Positions 1-12,290 of a DNA stretch of 40,805 bases are shown here, one piece after another. Where the stretch lies: positions 239,321-280,125 of the forward strand of contig NW_019091381.1 in NCBI RefSeq assembly GCF_001949145.1. The letters run 5' to 3'. Below the pieces are notes generated by a model that was given only the letters and a program-made list of their open reading frames with translations, was not told where the DNA came from and ran no database searches. Every line of letters begins with the position of its first letter. Within the stretch, counting starts at the first letter, position 1. A program made the position numbers and the translations under genes. The stretch is from Acanthaster planci. Lineage: Eukaryota > Echinodermata > Asteroidea > Valvatida > Acanthasteridae.

Positions 1-26
1 CATACATGTAAACTACTATTTCTCAG

Positions 27-1127
27 AAGTATGCTGACTATGTGTTAAAGAGGTATGGTAACAACCATTGTGTTTGATGGCTATTCAGACCAACCAACCA
101 TAAAAAATGCCACACATCTACGACGTTGTGGAGGAGCTCAAGGGCCTACCATACAGTTTGATGAAGATATGTTAATGAATGCAAGAAAAGAGGAGTTCCC
201 CTCGAATGAGGTGAACAAAACACGCTTCATCAATCTCCTCAGTGAGAAGCTTGGGAAGGCGGGTTGTTCGACAATGCATGCAAGAGGTGACGCAGATCTC
301 CTAAGAGTAAAAACTGCAGTGGAGTCTGCAAGGACAATAGAGACCATCCTTGTTGGTGATGACACTGATCTCTGGGTGCTCCTTATCTACTACACTGAGA
401 TGAATGGTTGCAATATATTCATGGCACTTGAACCGAAGGAAACTGCCGAACAGAAGAGAGTTTAGGACATAAAGCAGTTGAAAACCAAACTTGGGACATC
501 GGTATGCCGTAATATATTATTTATACATGCCATCCTGGGGTGGGACACCACTTCAAGGGTATTTGGTCTGGGCAAAGGCCTTGCTCTGAAGAAACTAAAC
601 AACGACCCATTCTTCTGTGAACAAGCTGAGATGTTCAACGAACTAACAACAGATGAGAAGGCCGACGTCGTTAAGCAGGAGAGAAAGTCTTAATGTCACT
701 GTACAAGGGATGTCAGACAGAATCCTAGGATCAGCTTCGATACAAACAATTTTGTTCCAAAGTGGCAACTAGCATCATGGCTGTTTCGGCACAATCACTG
801 CCACCAACATCATCATCAGCTCAGTACCATAGTCTGCGGGCGTACTATCAAATTAAGGAGTGGAAAGAGCAGTCCATAGGTCTTTTACCCGAAGACTGGC
901 GTTGGATTCTCCAGAATGGGAAATATGTTCAAATGCTCAGCAACAGAAAACCTGCACCAACAGAGCTACTAGAGGTCATGAAATGTGGATGCAAGACAGA
1001 CTGTTCAACACGAAGATGTAGCTGCAAACACTCCGGGATTGAATGTACAGGCGCATGTCTTGTATGCCATGGTACAACATGCAGCAATTCATCACATTCA
1101 GCTACTGATCTTGAAGCAGAAGATTAA
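27..1127 (+). pseudogene. Broken repeat-borne protein with nuclease-like block and cysteine-rich C-terminus (3' part)
   Basis: Three reading-frame pieces join into one protein of a family I recognise as repetitive in many invertebrate genomes and probably carried by a transposon; I cannot name the superfamily. Positions 27-59 read YADYVLKRYG in frame 3, and the frame then shifts at about 54-62. Frame 1 runs from 55 to about 675 and contains FDGY, KGDADLL-like GDADLLRVKTAVESA and VGDDTDLWVLL, acidic motifs reminiscent of PIN/FEN1-type nucleases. The TAG at 463-465 falls where the family, as I recall it, has Trp (KRV-W), so it looks like a single nonsense change. After a second shift near 660-677, frame 3 resumes with GEKVLMSLYKG, is broken by TAG at 726-728, and continues to TAA at 1125-1127. 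The C-terminus (984-1085) has nine cysteines spaced CxCx3Cx4CxCx6Cx3Cx2Cx4C, similar to a tesmin/TSO1 CXC repeat. The window cuts off the N-terminal part. Two stops and two shifts make it a dead copy. Confidence 0.75.
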
Positions 1128-1357
1128 ACTAAATTAAGAAACCTCCATCGTCACCATTATCTTCATATCAACGTTTGAACACATTTAAATGACAGCCACT
1201 TTGGCTTTGTGCATATATCGGTATCAGTTCTGAAGAAAATGCTTTTTAACATTTCCAGTGACACAAATGTAATCAGAAACATCGGAAATATGGATAAAGG
1301 TAACAAATTTCTTAACCAGTTAATCTGCTGTCTTGTAATATTATAAAAAAATCAATT

Positions 1358-1558
1358 AAAATGGCCGCCATTAGGATTTATGCAAATTAGGCATGTTCCG
1401 AATGTCAAGCAAGAATTTTACTGTGATAATTGTACTCAGAGACCTTGAAAATATGGGCATAGACACCAAAATTAGTCTCCTGCAAGTCTCATATCTCAAG
1501 ATATGGTCAAAACTCTGTCAAAATGGCGGCCATTTTGAATTTAGGCATATTTCCGCAA
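1358..1558 (+). repeat. Two direct repeats around AAAATGGCCGCCATT
   Basis: AAAATGGCCGCCATT at 1358-1372 recurs as AAAATGGCGGCCATT at 1520-1534, 162 bp later. Each copy is followed by TTAGGCAT and TTCCG (1387-1402 and 1541-1556). The core is almost its own reverse complement. The pair lies about 230 bp past the stop codon of the broken element ORF and probably belongs to that element's non-coding 3' part. An 80-codon open frame across it (1393-1635) has no recognisable protein content. Confidence 0.5.
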
Positions 1559-1635
1559 CTCAGATTTGCTCGGACTTTTTTCTGGTCATTTTGGGTACAC
1601 AGCATAAATGCATTGTAAAGAAAAACCTTCGATAG

Positions 1636-3350
1636 CAATTAGTTCTAGGTTGAATGTTAATTTTCTTGGACTAATTTTAATATCATTGTGAACAACATTA
1701 CGCGTCCCTTAAAATTGTTCGAAATACTCATGTCATTCCCCCAAGACTTCAATAAATAATCGCAAGCAAGGTACTTTCGCGTTGTTAACACCTCTTCGTC
1801 GTGCAAAACACATGCAACATTCATTCTAGTAACATGATAGCCGCACTTTTGCCTCATAATTTAAACATAGCTAAATTAGTTTTAACACAGGTTTAAACGC
1901 ACTTGAAGCCTCTAGGGTTTACCAGATATTGGAAACATTAAAATATTGTTTCTAGTGCCTAAACAATTTTCATTCGACCTTGTCTCAATAAACAGTGAAG
2001 TGAATGACTTTCATGACATAACAGGTTCGGGCATAAAACAAAAGTTAGAGATGATAACAGCTCAGGAATCGAGCTCACTAACTTTTAAGTTCAGAGAAAT
2101 TTATCCAGATGGGATTTTGTTACTTTGGTGGCATACAACCGTGAAATTATAATTCACAGAGCAGAAATGAATTTGTATTAATGACGTGAGGTTCCCTGAA
2201 AAATTAAGACGCAGCCACGAGAGAGTTCAATGTCTGAACAGGTGGACTTCATGCTATGTGATTCTAACCAAGCAATTCATAACAAAGTTGTATATCATGG
2301 TCTATCTGCATGAATAAATTCTCTCAAACTTCTAGAAGCTCTTGATGTTAGGTGGGGTTGTAGTGTCTGGTTTGTTGACAGGACCCAGGGCTTATTGTAT
2401 GGAAGGTTCAAGAGTTTTTAACAACGGAGAACTTTTTACATAACTTCTCGCATAACAAGTAGAAGACGAACGATGACAAAGAATAGTACTTGAAATACTT
2501 CATATTTGCAAATCGTTACCTATTGAAGGAAAATACATATAATACAAAATGAGGCAACATATTCAAAATGTTTACCGTGATCAAGGATAAATTCAAATTC
2601 CGACTGACAAATAAACGGAACGTATGTACTTTTCTATTTCTAAACATAGTATGGTCAGAAAAATGCCAAAAACAAATGAGCGGAAAATATTTCTACTAGC
2701 AAAACTTAACACGTTTTTGCAGCATGCAAACAAACACTGTACAAATAAACCTGGCCAGATACATGAATGTGAGATGTTTCTAACCAACCAGCCGTTCACG
2801 AAGCCGCAGAATATAAATACATGCAGAATATACACCTGTCATCAAGATTATACATTACCGCCATCTACACGTTGTTAAAAGACAGCTTTGGGATAAGCAG
2901 TTGGTGCAACCACAACAGAACAGTAGCGTGTGTTTCTTCGACGATAACTTTTATTATATATAGTGTCTGGCTGATTCAAAACGTGGGCGTGATAAATAAC
3001 GAGTGCAATGCGTAAGGTATCACTATGGAATGGTGCACTTGTGCGGAAAACACAAATGGCCTTAAATTGACACGTTTTAGCGTTCTATGCAAATCTCAAC
3101 CACGTAAAATTGACGTAATTTAGGCGAACGCCTGATGGCGCACTCTGCTATTACGGGACCAATAGTCCGGCTGCAACAGGTTTACAAACAAGGGGAAAAG
3201 TTCACGTTCACTAATGACCTCAAACGAACACTATCGTAAAGTGTTAAATCAATCAACAGTAAAGTGCTTAAAGCAATATACAAAATGCCTCTCCCACAAA
3301 TTCTTACCAGCAAATATTCCAGTACAAACACACCTCATTCAAATTACGCA
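1636..3350. other. Non-coding stretch, no gene recognised
   Basis: AT-rich sequence with only short open frames of 64-84 codons, on both strands and overlapping one another. None has recognisable domains or a convincing splice structure, and I see no repeat ends here. Confidence 0.5.
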
Positions 3351-3622
3351 CTGAAAAATTGCCCGTGTTAAATTTTAACTCAAGGAAGGGTGAAAACTGC
3401 AACTACACAATAGTTTAGGTTGTTCAACCGATTTGGGTGATTGAAATTAATTAATTTTTTTTACCAATTTTTTTTAACAATGGTTAATATCCACTCATTT
3501 TGCGAGTGAAAAATGAAATAGAAAGTAATTCTCACCCTGAAATCGGGTTAACACAGCCAATATTTAGGTGGTTGCAGTTTTCACCCTTCCTTGGTTTAAA
3601 ATTAACCCAGGCAATCTTTCAG
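3351..3622. mobile_element. Palindromic MITE-like foldback element
   Basis: The left end starts CTGAAAAATTGCCCGTGTTAA and the right end, read on the other strand, starts CTGAAAGATTGCCTGGGTTAA. The arms continue inward through a shared AAGGAAGGGTGAAAACTGCA (left about 3383-3402, right about 3572-3591) and a weaker match around CCGATTT..GGTGA. Almost the whole 272 bp is therefore an imperfect palindrome with an AT-rich centre (TTTTTTTT runs near 3455-3475). There is no transposase. No clear target-site duplication is visible in the flanks, so the superfamily is open. Confidence 0.7.
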
Positions 3623-6600
3623 AAACATCCATCGATGCTGCTCCAGAAGACAAGTAGCCATCAACAGTCTTCTATTTTGGACTTTGCTAATGAACTCTAT
3701 TCTGTATTTCACACTGTCATGACATCAGCCCATTTATCTCAGACCATTACTGACCACTCGTAAAGGTCATGACCTCAAGATTTACGCCACTTGCCAAGTG
3801 TAGTACTTGTATCTACAGGCTGACCTCTTTGCGCGTGTAACGATGACAATAAATATAGGCCTACACCTCACAAATCTCTCATCGTTGACATTTTTGTGGA
3901 TGGGATATATGGCACATTATAACATCGAGAATCCCTGGTTGGATCAGTCACGGGAATGAGCCTGTCAGAACCATTACTAATAAACTTCCTAATTCCGTGG
4001 AATTAGTGTTATTTTTCATGAAAATCGGGAGATAAATCACCCCTTGCGATTTAAGTACCTGGTAACGGATTTTGCAGGTGTTGGGCAAGACGTACAGTTA
4101 CGTGATAAGTGCTTTGTATGTAATTTGCAGAACACCGGGCAGTTTCATAATCACAGATACCAAAGCCTTTCCTGGTTTCCAAAATTCTTCTCTGAAGAGC
4201 CAATTATTAATTTTCAACGGCTATTTCGTGCACTGATTAAATAAGTGGGAAGCATCAATGTTGCGTTACAAATTCATAGGACCAGCAAGCATCTCTCTCC
4301 GGATAATTTATTTCTACAATTTCTGCGGAAGACGTCACATGTAACAGCTCAGGCAAGAATGATTACAGCCCTTATAAGTTCCCTGTGGCTATAAGGGAAA
4401 CTCTTATGCCAAATCCAGCCAAAGGTCAAGGCAAATTCGGAGATGAATATCTCACTAGATTCCTCAGGGGAAAGTGTGTGTGTTTTGGTGGCCTAATGGG
4501 TCCCATCAGTGCAAGGAATTGTCGAATCAATTGAAATTGAAAGTATTATGTGACCAGCAAATATGACAGTTTCGTAAGTATTGCCATAATCTGCCCACTG
4601 CTTCAAATTAAACTCATGCGCATCAGATGGGGCGTGTAATAAGATGTGATACTTTTAGAGACAGCTGAAGAAGTCATGTTCTGTAATGGAAAGGATACAT
4701 GCATACGTGTCCTTCATTGAGCATATGAAAGTACATGCAAAATATTGTGTATGACAATGCATGTAAAGTAATAACAAAATGTAAATGTTTTCAGAATATG
4801 GAAAGAGGAATTGAATTGAAATGCAACCCATCTCTTTCGGCGTGGATAAACCAATGTCCCTGCAATGTGTTTTCAATAAACATAAAGGCTAACCAAGCAA
4901 TGAAAAATGTCCCGGAATAGTAGCTGTGGCTTAATGACCAGCAGTTATACCAAATTAAACATGTCTAAAAATTGAGGACAATCGTTTGCAATTTAGTCTA
5001 TGTCCATACCAATCAAGCACACTGATTAATCAACCATGATCCTTGGTCATTTTTGCATACCTTTCCCCTCTGCCATGCTCCAGGGAACTCCAGCCGTTAC
5101 TGGTCTACATCATACTTGATGGATGACAAACATATTTGCACAGTCTTGTCCATGCACATGCCAAATAAACAACGCATGTAGATGGTAATAACTGGCCCCG
5201 GAATATAACAATTATCAAAGATGTAATAGGCCTTTATTTCTAATTACCCATATGCCCGTTTTTACACAAATAAATTAAAAAGTGGCTTTAATCACGTTGT
5301 CTCTACATTAGATAAACCCTAGCAGTTGCATTTTGATTGGTTGAGTTAATTTTGTGTCTTCATCCTAATTGCGTCTTAAGAGAAGGCCTTTTCAATGAAA
5401 GTAGGTGAAAGCTAAAAACAATGTTGATGAATTATGGGGGGGTGTTTTTTGTTCTTAAGGGGGATATGACCTTTACTCCCTAATGAAAGTTTCTGAAAGA
5501 AGTGAAAGTCTTGGTTTGACTGCGCTGAGAGGATAAGCCTACATATTAGGAATCTAGTCCAAACGACTCGCATGGATGAGAATCGGACCGCAGGTATACG
5601 TGTCGCAGTTTAGTTTTACAAGCCTCTGCAGTAACTTTCACTAAAATGAACATCTGATATGATTTGAAAACCCATCAATTCTAAGTAGTTTCTTCTCGCC
5701 AGCTATAACTGATTCCTCGCCCAAGAACTCAACCTCTTCCTAAGTAACCATGAAATGAACTTAATGAGCTCAATTTATACACATGTTGAGCAGGTTATAA
5801 TGTGACCAACATGTGGTATTCACAGAGATCACGATTAGACATCGAAAATGTCATATGGGCGGCGCCAGGGCATCGAATTGTCTGACGAACGAGGAAGATG
5901 AATTGAGAATCTCCAATGTCAAAGTTGTTTATATACCTTTATTTCCGCGCAGTTTTGCAGTAATGGAGTCATTTGAACACTGTCGTTGTATTGCAACGGA
6001 TACATCGTTTTTAGATACAGTGCATTAATTAGTAACTTCTAAATGATTTATCATAAATTACACAACCAAAATTAATGTTCTGTTTGGGTGAGACAGCTGT
6101 GAGTATCACTGTCCTAGAATTCTCTTTCTTAACAAAAACCCTCTACATCTAGTTATACTGTGATATTTTTGGATTCATCATGCAAACAGCAGTAAAGAAC
6201 CAAATGAATTGCTGACGTAAAGCAGCTCCAAGGACTCATGTACTTCCCAAAATAACCTCTATTTTTATCATAACTGTAAGCTTTCGCGATGTAGGCTATA
6301 CGAGGAAACAGATCGGTATAAATATCCATTGGGTATAAATAACTTGGTCCGGTGTCAAGTATGTCTTCCGACGTTTAGAAGAAGTCAAACTTTATCTTCA
6401 TCATTTCTGAAATTCTTTGAAAATGTTTCACGACTACGGAGATTTCATAAGTCATGTGTTCTGTCTTGTGAAAGAGGAATATTAGGAGCATCCTTGAGGA
6501 GAGAATGAGGTGTCTTCATTCAGATCAATGGCAACATCCTTCTCCAAACGAATTGAGAAGATGTCACACGTTAAAGGTTTGGATGCTGACAGGGTGAACA

Positions 6601-8802
6601 GCATATTCTTAAATCAATATCAGGCTTGAAGCGAGGTTAAGGACGAAGAAAATCTTCTGGAGATGGCATACGATGTTGGTATACCGTATACCCTTGGCTT
6701 CTACTCACGACTTATCTGTCATCATTTGTCTCTTGGGCATACTAGGAATGGTTCCATGCAAGATAGCTGGGGGATAGTAGCAATCCATTTAGGCACTTTG
6801 ATGGTAAACGAATCATCCAACGAACGTTTCGTCTACATCTCAATTTTTACACAATACTATATTTGATTTCTCTTCAAACTATTGCATTTGAAACTTCTCA
6901 TATGTCTTTTTCAGCGAAATACAAAACACCATTTAGTATTATTTCAAACATTTGCCCTTAAAAACCGATTATAGTAAAGTCAGAAACACTGTAACATTGA
7001 TCAAACGACTGGAATCTACTTTTTAAGGCATAATCTTGGAAATCACAATACATGTATCATTGTACTTTGTCCCGCCTTTATCTATTGTATGATTTGAGAA
7101 GATTCAGAGACAAGTGGAAATTGCAATTTCTGAAAAAAAGACAAATTTTCTCTTTAAAATTGGTTAATTAAAACACTATGGTAGCCGTCATATTGAAGTT
7201 TCCTATGTTAACACGATCTATTAACTGTTTCGATTATTACCAGAGACATGCCGCAGCCTTTTGAAGTTATTCATTCAACTTCGTCAGACATGTGTTAAAA
7301 TCATTACTTTGTAATAAAAAAAACCTCGATCCTCGGCGATGGCAAAACAGCATGTCACCCTCATCACATCTTCTATCGGAAATTGGTCTTCTTGAAACAG
7401 CCGTTGGTATTACGTAGATTTGGAGGGATATCGTCTTACATTGTTCTTGGGGTCGCGCAATATGCCGCATTTAAGCCAAATAAAGGCATCAATGACCCAC
7501 TTCTTCAGTATGTTATGAAACAAAGCAAATGAATTATCATAACAAAGTATATCGCCGGGAGTGCAAACAAAGTCTGTGAGAGATTTAATTTGCAGCATCA
7601 TCTATTGACTATGAGACTGCCTGGCACACTTCCCCCTGTCTATAGCATCATGGATTAGATCTTCAGTCTTGGAGTGTACCTTCTTAGATCTTGATGAGCC
7701 GCGAGCAAGGTGGAAGGAGGTGGCAGAGACGAGGGAATATAGGCCTACCAGCAGGGAAGTGATCTAAATGGGCGGGAGTACCGACCGATATCAGTTATTC
7801 AAGCTAAAGGGTCATTCATCTTTTCAGAATGCATGCATGGAAATTGTTTCTGATATCATCAGGAAGTATGTCTCCGCAGTGTCTCTAGGATCTAATAATC
7901 AGCACCTGTTAAACGGGCAGAAACAAGTTCACAATTGATTTCCATTTGAGTGTCACTAACGATAGACTTGAAACCAGACAAGTGAAAGCTAAAATCAAGA
8001 CCTAGGGGGCCTACACCGTACCGGCACTAGAACCAGTTGGAATTTATGAGAAAAAACATAATACTTATTTTACAAATTAAACTAGTTACTTTCAACAAAT
8101 CGCAGGATACTTTTAGTGTTGGCTCAATTTTTAATACGGTGTTACGATGACAGATCATGAGCTGCTGAAAGTACATAAGACGGTCACTGACCTCGTGAAA
8201 GCTTGCACTCTACGTTAGAGTTTGCGATGCGATTTTTTTACCTCAAGTACACAAGTAAAAATCACTTACTTTCAGCCGACAGCCAGTTGATTTAGATAAT
8301 GCCATGTCCCATACATAATGTGTTCTAATGGCTGCCAGATGTGAGGGATAATATTTGGCAAGAGGCTCATTCGAGGCAGGTGATTAACGAGTTTTTAGAA
8401 CTAAATGTGCCGGAAACAATTACTAATGATTTTCTAAAGATGTATATAAATGTATAAAAAATAATTGGAAAAACTATCATTTGTCGAGCAAATACTGCTA
8501 TCAGAGGTTTCCTGAAGTGCGTCAGCCAAAATAACTAAATAACTAAAACAAACGAATTGTAATAAGAATTTAAAAATATTAGGCGAATGAAATTTTAAAA
8601 GCTGAAATCAACAAACATTCTTCCAGCTATAACAGCAACTTGAACGTGCAACTGCATGTATTTTTACTCAAATTGAGAGCGTCTGGGCTGCACAACGTCG
8701 GCTACACGACATGTACCGGCTGTTGGAGACTCCGAGCCCGAAATACATAAACATTGACTGCAGACCCTTGATAGACAAGCGCGTGAGGTGTAACGTCAAA
8801 AT
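3623..8802. other. Long non-coding stretch, no gene recognised
   Basis: About 5.2 kb without a supportable gene. Open frames are at most about 70 codons and look random in composition. TAGGCCTA octamers occur at 3856 and 7740. Part of this could be an intron of an unrecognised gene, but I cannot show it. Confidence 0.45.
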
Positions 8803-9905
8803 CGTGGTATACAATTTACGGACACACATTTCTGCCTCTCCCAGCCTCTTCCAAGGCGACGCAACTACACTACGCGACGTGCCGTCCGTCGCGTTGTGCT
8901 GTCTTACGTCCTTTCCTTGTTGCATTTTTTTTCTGCCTAAACGTTGCTCCTTCCATCGCCCGTCGCGTCGCACCTTTGTGCGTCGCGTCGCCTATTACGT
9001 CGCCTGAAGCAAGACGCAATTCACAACGCGCGACGCGAAATGTGCTGTCGCCCTTTGCTTCATGGTGTTTATAGAGGGCATCTTTACACTATTTTCTTTC
9101 ATTTCCGTCCATCGCACTTACAAAATGCACCCCCTGATCCGCAGGCGTTGATTCTTCTTGTTTTTGTTTCATCCATTCATCAATTTGAATTAGTTTCTGT
9201 CATATTTTATTGAAAAAAATGAAAAAAGAGCAAATATAAATCCACGTACGTAGAAATTGCTCTCACATAATAAGTGAAAGCCCAGAATCAGTCACTCTTT
9301 GATTACCAGGCCGATAATTGTTCCAATTTCCGTCCAGTTTCTTTTTATGACCGTTGATGAAGTTCCCATTTGTGGTAGATTTGTAACTTTATAGATACTG
9401 TACATTTGATTAAAAACAAGTTTTCTTCAACAACTCACTCTTAATAAAAACACAAAGTTGGAAAGAATGCACGAAAGAGAACAACAGTATCAAGGCCTGC
9501 TACCTACCATGCCTGCATGTACTATGCCAGCACAGGGGACGGAAATTAAAGAAAACAGTAGACGTGACCTCTATCAACACCATCAAGCAAAGGGCTACAG
9601 CACACAACGCGCCGCGGCGTGCGTCGCGTCGCCTTTCACGACGCTACGTCGTGAATCACGACGGCGCGACGCGACGGAAGACGGAAGGAGCGACATTTAG
9701 GCAGAAAAAAATGCAACAAGGAAAGGACGTCAGACAGCACGAAGCGACGCACAACGCGACGCGTCGTGTGTGTACAAACGTAATGGCAAACGTAATTGCG
9801 ACGGCACGACGCAAGGGAGCCGTCGTGCCGTCGCCTCGTGTAGTTGTGTCGCCTTGGAAGAGGCTAACTGATGCAGAAATGTGTGTCGTAAATAGTACAC
9901 CATAC
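8803..9905. mobile_element. 1.1-kb foldback element with CG-rich inverted arms
   Basis: The left arm (8803-9110) and right arm (9537-9905) are long imperfect inverted repeats around a spacer of about 426 bp. Shared blocks, read outside to inside, are ACACACATTTCTGC, GCCTCTTCCAAGGCGAC, ACGTCCTTTCCTTGTTGCAT, TTTCTGCCTAAA.GT.GCTCCTTCC, GCCCTTTGCTT.ATGGTGTT.ATAGAGG and ATTTCCGTCC. The arms are packed with CGACG/CGTCG words in clusters such as GTCGCGTCGC, unlike the AT-rich surroundings. The right arm is about 60 bp longer, mainly through extra CG-rich sequence. Open frames of up to 125 codons in the arms mirror each other and are side effects of the inverted repeat, not genes. No transposase is present, so this is a non-autonomous element. 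The superfamily is unknown. Confidence 0.75.
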
Positions 9906-10819
9906 AAAATACAAGTCTACCTTATTACCTTTGAAATGTAAGCTCAACCAGATTACAGCTTCGACCTGCATGACTTCCACGGATGCGTCTTTCTCTCTTA
10001 CAATGTGCAAATGCCATTACTCCACAAAGTTTATAATGTGATAACCACATAATGTAATTGGGTTTCCTGCTTTCAGATGGATTTAGAAACGTTGTGGATG
10101 TGGGAAGTAATGAATGACAGCACAGTTGAAGAGTAATTGGTCAATGACATGTTAAGATGAGAATCTAGACCTTTGATTAGCATGCAAACAAGTTCCCTTA
10201 ATAAACTTCACGCAAATTTGAAGGAGCATGTACACAATACATGTACTTACTTTACAAAATACTTTACAAAATTCGAAATTCCAAGGCTGCCAAATTTTCA
10301 AAAATGAGATAGATCGATTCTGAGAAAAAATAAAGTAGAGGTTATTTTTAGGAGATAATATTACATCGCTTCTCAAATAATCTCTATACTGTAAACGGCC
10401 TATGAATTCCTATAACGATAAGAACTCGATAAGGTCCCTGATAACAGTTGTTCCGCTCATAGATCGTTTATTACTGGACCACAACATAAAATGCTGTCGT
10501 GCCATAATCATGCGGCAAGAAAAAAACTAAATGGCGAAACATTCCGTACAGGCCAAGCATGCCTTTGGCGTATCCCAAGATAGATAATCCACATCTATCT
10601 CCGAGACGCGAAACAGCCTATCGCTTTGTGTATTCTTCTAATCTTTAAGATGCGTGGTGAAGGCAAGTTTATCGATCTTTTTAGAATCAATTATAGAGAT
10701 ATATCAACAACTATGAGGTACATCAGCTTCTACGTTCTGTAGACGATTTTGAACCCATCAAATGAAGTCATAATACTCTACATGGCGGATGATCAATAAC
10801 AACATACGGTTTTCCAACG
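9906..10819. other. Non-coding stretch, nothing recognised
   Basis: AT-rich sequence with one random-looking 74-codon frame on the minus strand. I see no repeat ends or RNA gene. Confidence 0.45.
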
Positions 10820-10977
10820 GATAAATATTCCAAGAATATAATATATAATCGGTGCTCTGAAATATGGCAATTACATATTTCAGAGCACTGATTAGGCTAT
10901 ATATTATATTCTTGTCAATATTCTGATCACAGTGCTATACGCAGCCCTTTCATATTTCTCTGATAAATATTCCAAGA
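10820..10977. repeat. 84-nt hairpin between 16-bp direct repeats
   Basis: The left arm (10831-10866) and right arm (10874-10914) are complementary over about 36 bp around a 7-nt loop (10867-10873). Paired blocks are CAAGAATATAATATATA and GTGCTCTGAAATATG; the right arm has about 5 extra bases (a bulge near 10890-10896) and one G/A difference that still allows a wobble pair. GATAAATATTCCAAGA occurs at 10820-10835, overlapping the base of the left arm, and again at 10962-10977, 142 bp later. The shape fits either a very small MITE or a pre-microRNA-like hairpin. Nothing here decides between them. Confidence 0.65.
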
Positions 10978-12290
10978 CGGCTTTAGACTTTAGCTTAGTT
11001 TCAAACATTGTATCGATTTGTCATGTGATTCTTGTTGAATGGCTGTTCTGAACAGGTTTTCTGGTGAATGTGGTGTTTTTATTAATGGGCATTCACTTCT
11101 GTAGGTGTTGCTTAGGACAATGTTCGCAGTAAATTTCCCACTATGAGAGAAGATAAATAGTCCATTAAGATCGAGTGATGATTTCACCTTGCAGTGTCTC
11201 ATATTCCCTTCAAGGCGTCCACTTTCTCCCCCGCAGATTAAAAACTGAGTCCCACAACCACTTGAGCCCCTTAAATCATTCTTTCCCGAGTTTCTTGTTA
11301 ATCATCCAAGCGCATTTGATCATCATAACAAGAGACAGAGTGTCTTCGCTTGCGGGAAGATTCATTTGCTGCTGATATCGAATAAGAGAGATGAGAGAAT
11401 AATGTCTTCCGGTTGGAGTACGCGAGATGGAAGTGTCATTATAAGTCAGTATAACAAGAAAGCAAAAGGAGCCAAGGTCTTTGGACACCGCTATCTGGTC
11501 CAATGAATGCATGCTAAACATCACCATGATACATCAGCGTATCTATGGTACAAACTAGCCAGCCTTTTTTTTTACTAGAGTAATTGATTTTTTCACCTAA
11601 AAAGCATCATGGAGGTTATTTTGAAAACCCATTTAAATCTATCACCCCATAAAAATGTTTTTAAAAATGGAAATGCATATACCACAAATTAAAAACAACA
11701 CACGGATATTGATCGTAATAGATAGGGAAATGAATACTGAGGTGGAAGTAACTACGTAGCAAATGAAACATCATCATAAAAATAATTTCGAAAGATTTTA
11801 AAGCAATTCTATGAAATGTAAAAATACAACTGAAATATTTTATGTCCCCTGTCCCCCACTGATCGACGCCCATACAATCGGCTACGAAATTTAAATTATC
11901 AGACATATCAAAATAGCATGAGTTGCCTACCTTTTCCAATTTAAATGATGTCAAAAGTGAACAAAGACGAGAAAACCAGAGGGAAGCAAGCATCGGGAGC
12001 GTTTGGTCCTCAGAAACATACCATTCGTACCGTAAAAGCTAAGCTGACGATTCATCTCAGGCAAATTTTGGCTCCAAAGATCTTGTGACGTCAGATGCGT
12101 TCTGCATTTCCATTGGTGTGAGGCGCCATGGAAACGAATACTTGCAAACGAGTAAAATCAATAAGTAAAGGGGTGTTTTTGCCATGAGAAGAACTGTTTC
12201 ACAAAACATTCGGACGGATTAGGCAGATGAAATAGAGAATTTGCAAAAATCATAACATCGATGCACAATGCACATTATATTTTATAGAAC
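10978..12290. other. Non-coding stretch, no gene recognised
   Basis: Short open frames of up to 110 codons on the minus strand (11661-11993) lack any recognisable domain and have random-looking composition. One palindromic TGACGTCA (CRE-type) site lies at 12086-12093. Confidence 0.4.

Noticed and set aside
8668-9941. Several open frames of 80-125 codons on both strands
   Set aside because: They lie in the arms of the foldback element and mirror each other (the same peptide words appear on opposite strands), as expected from an inverted repeat of GC-rich sequence with few stops.
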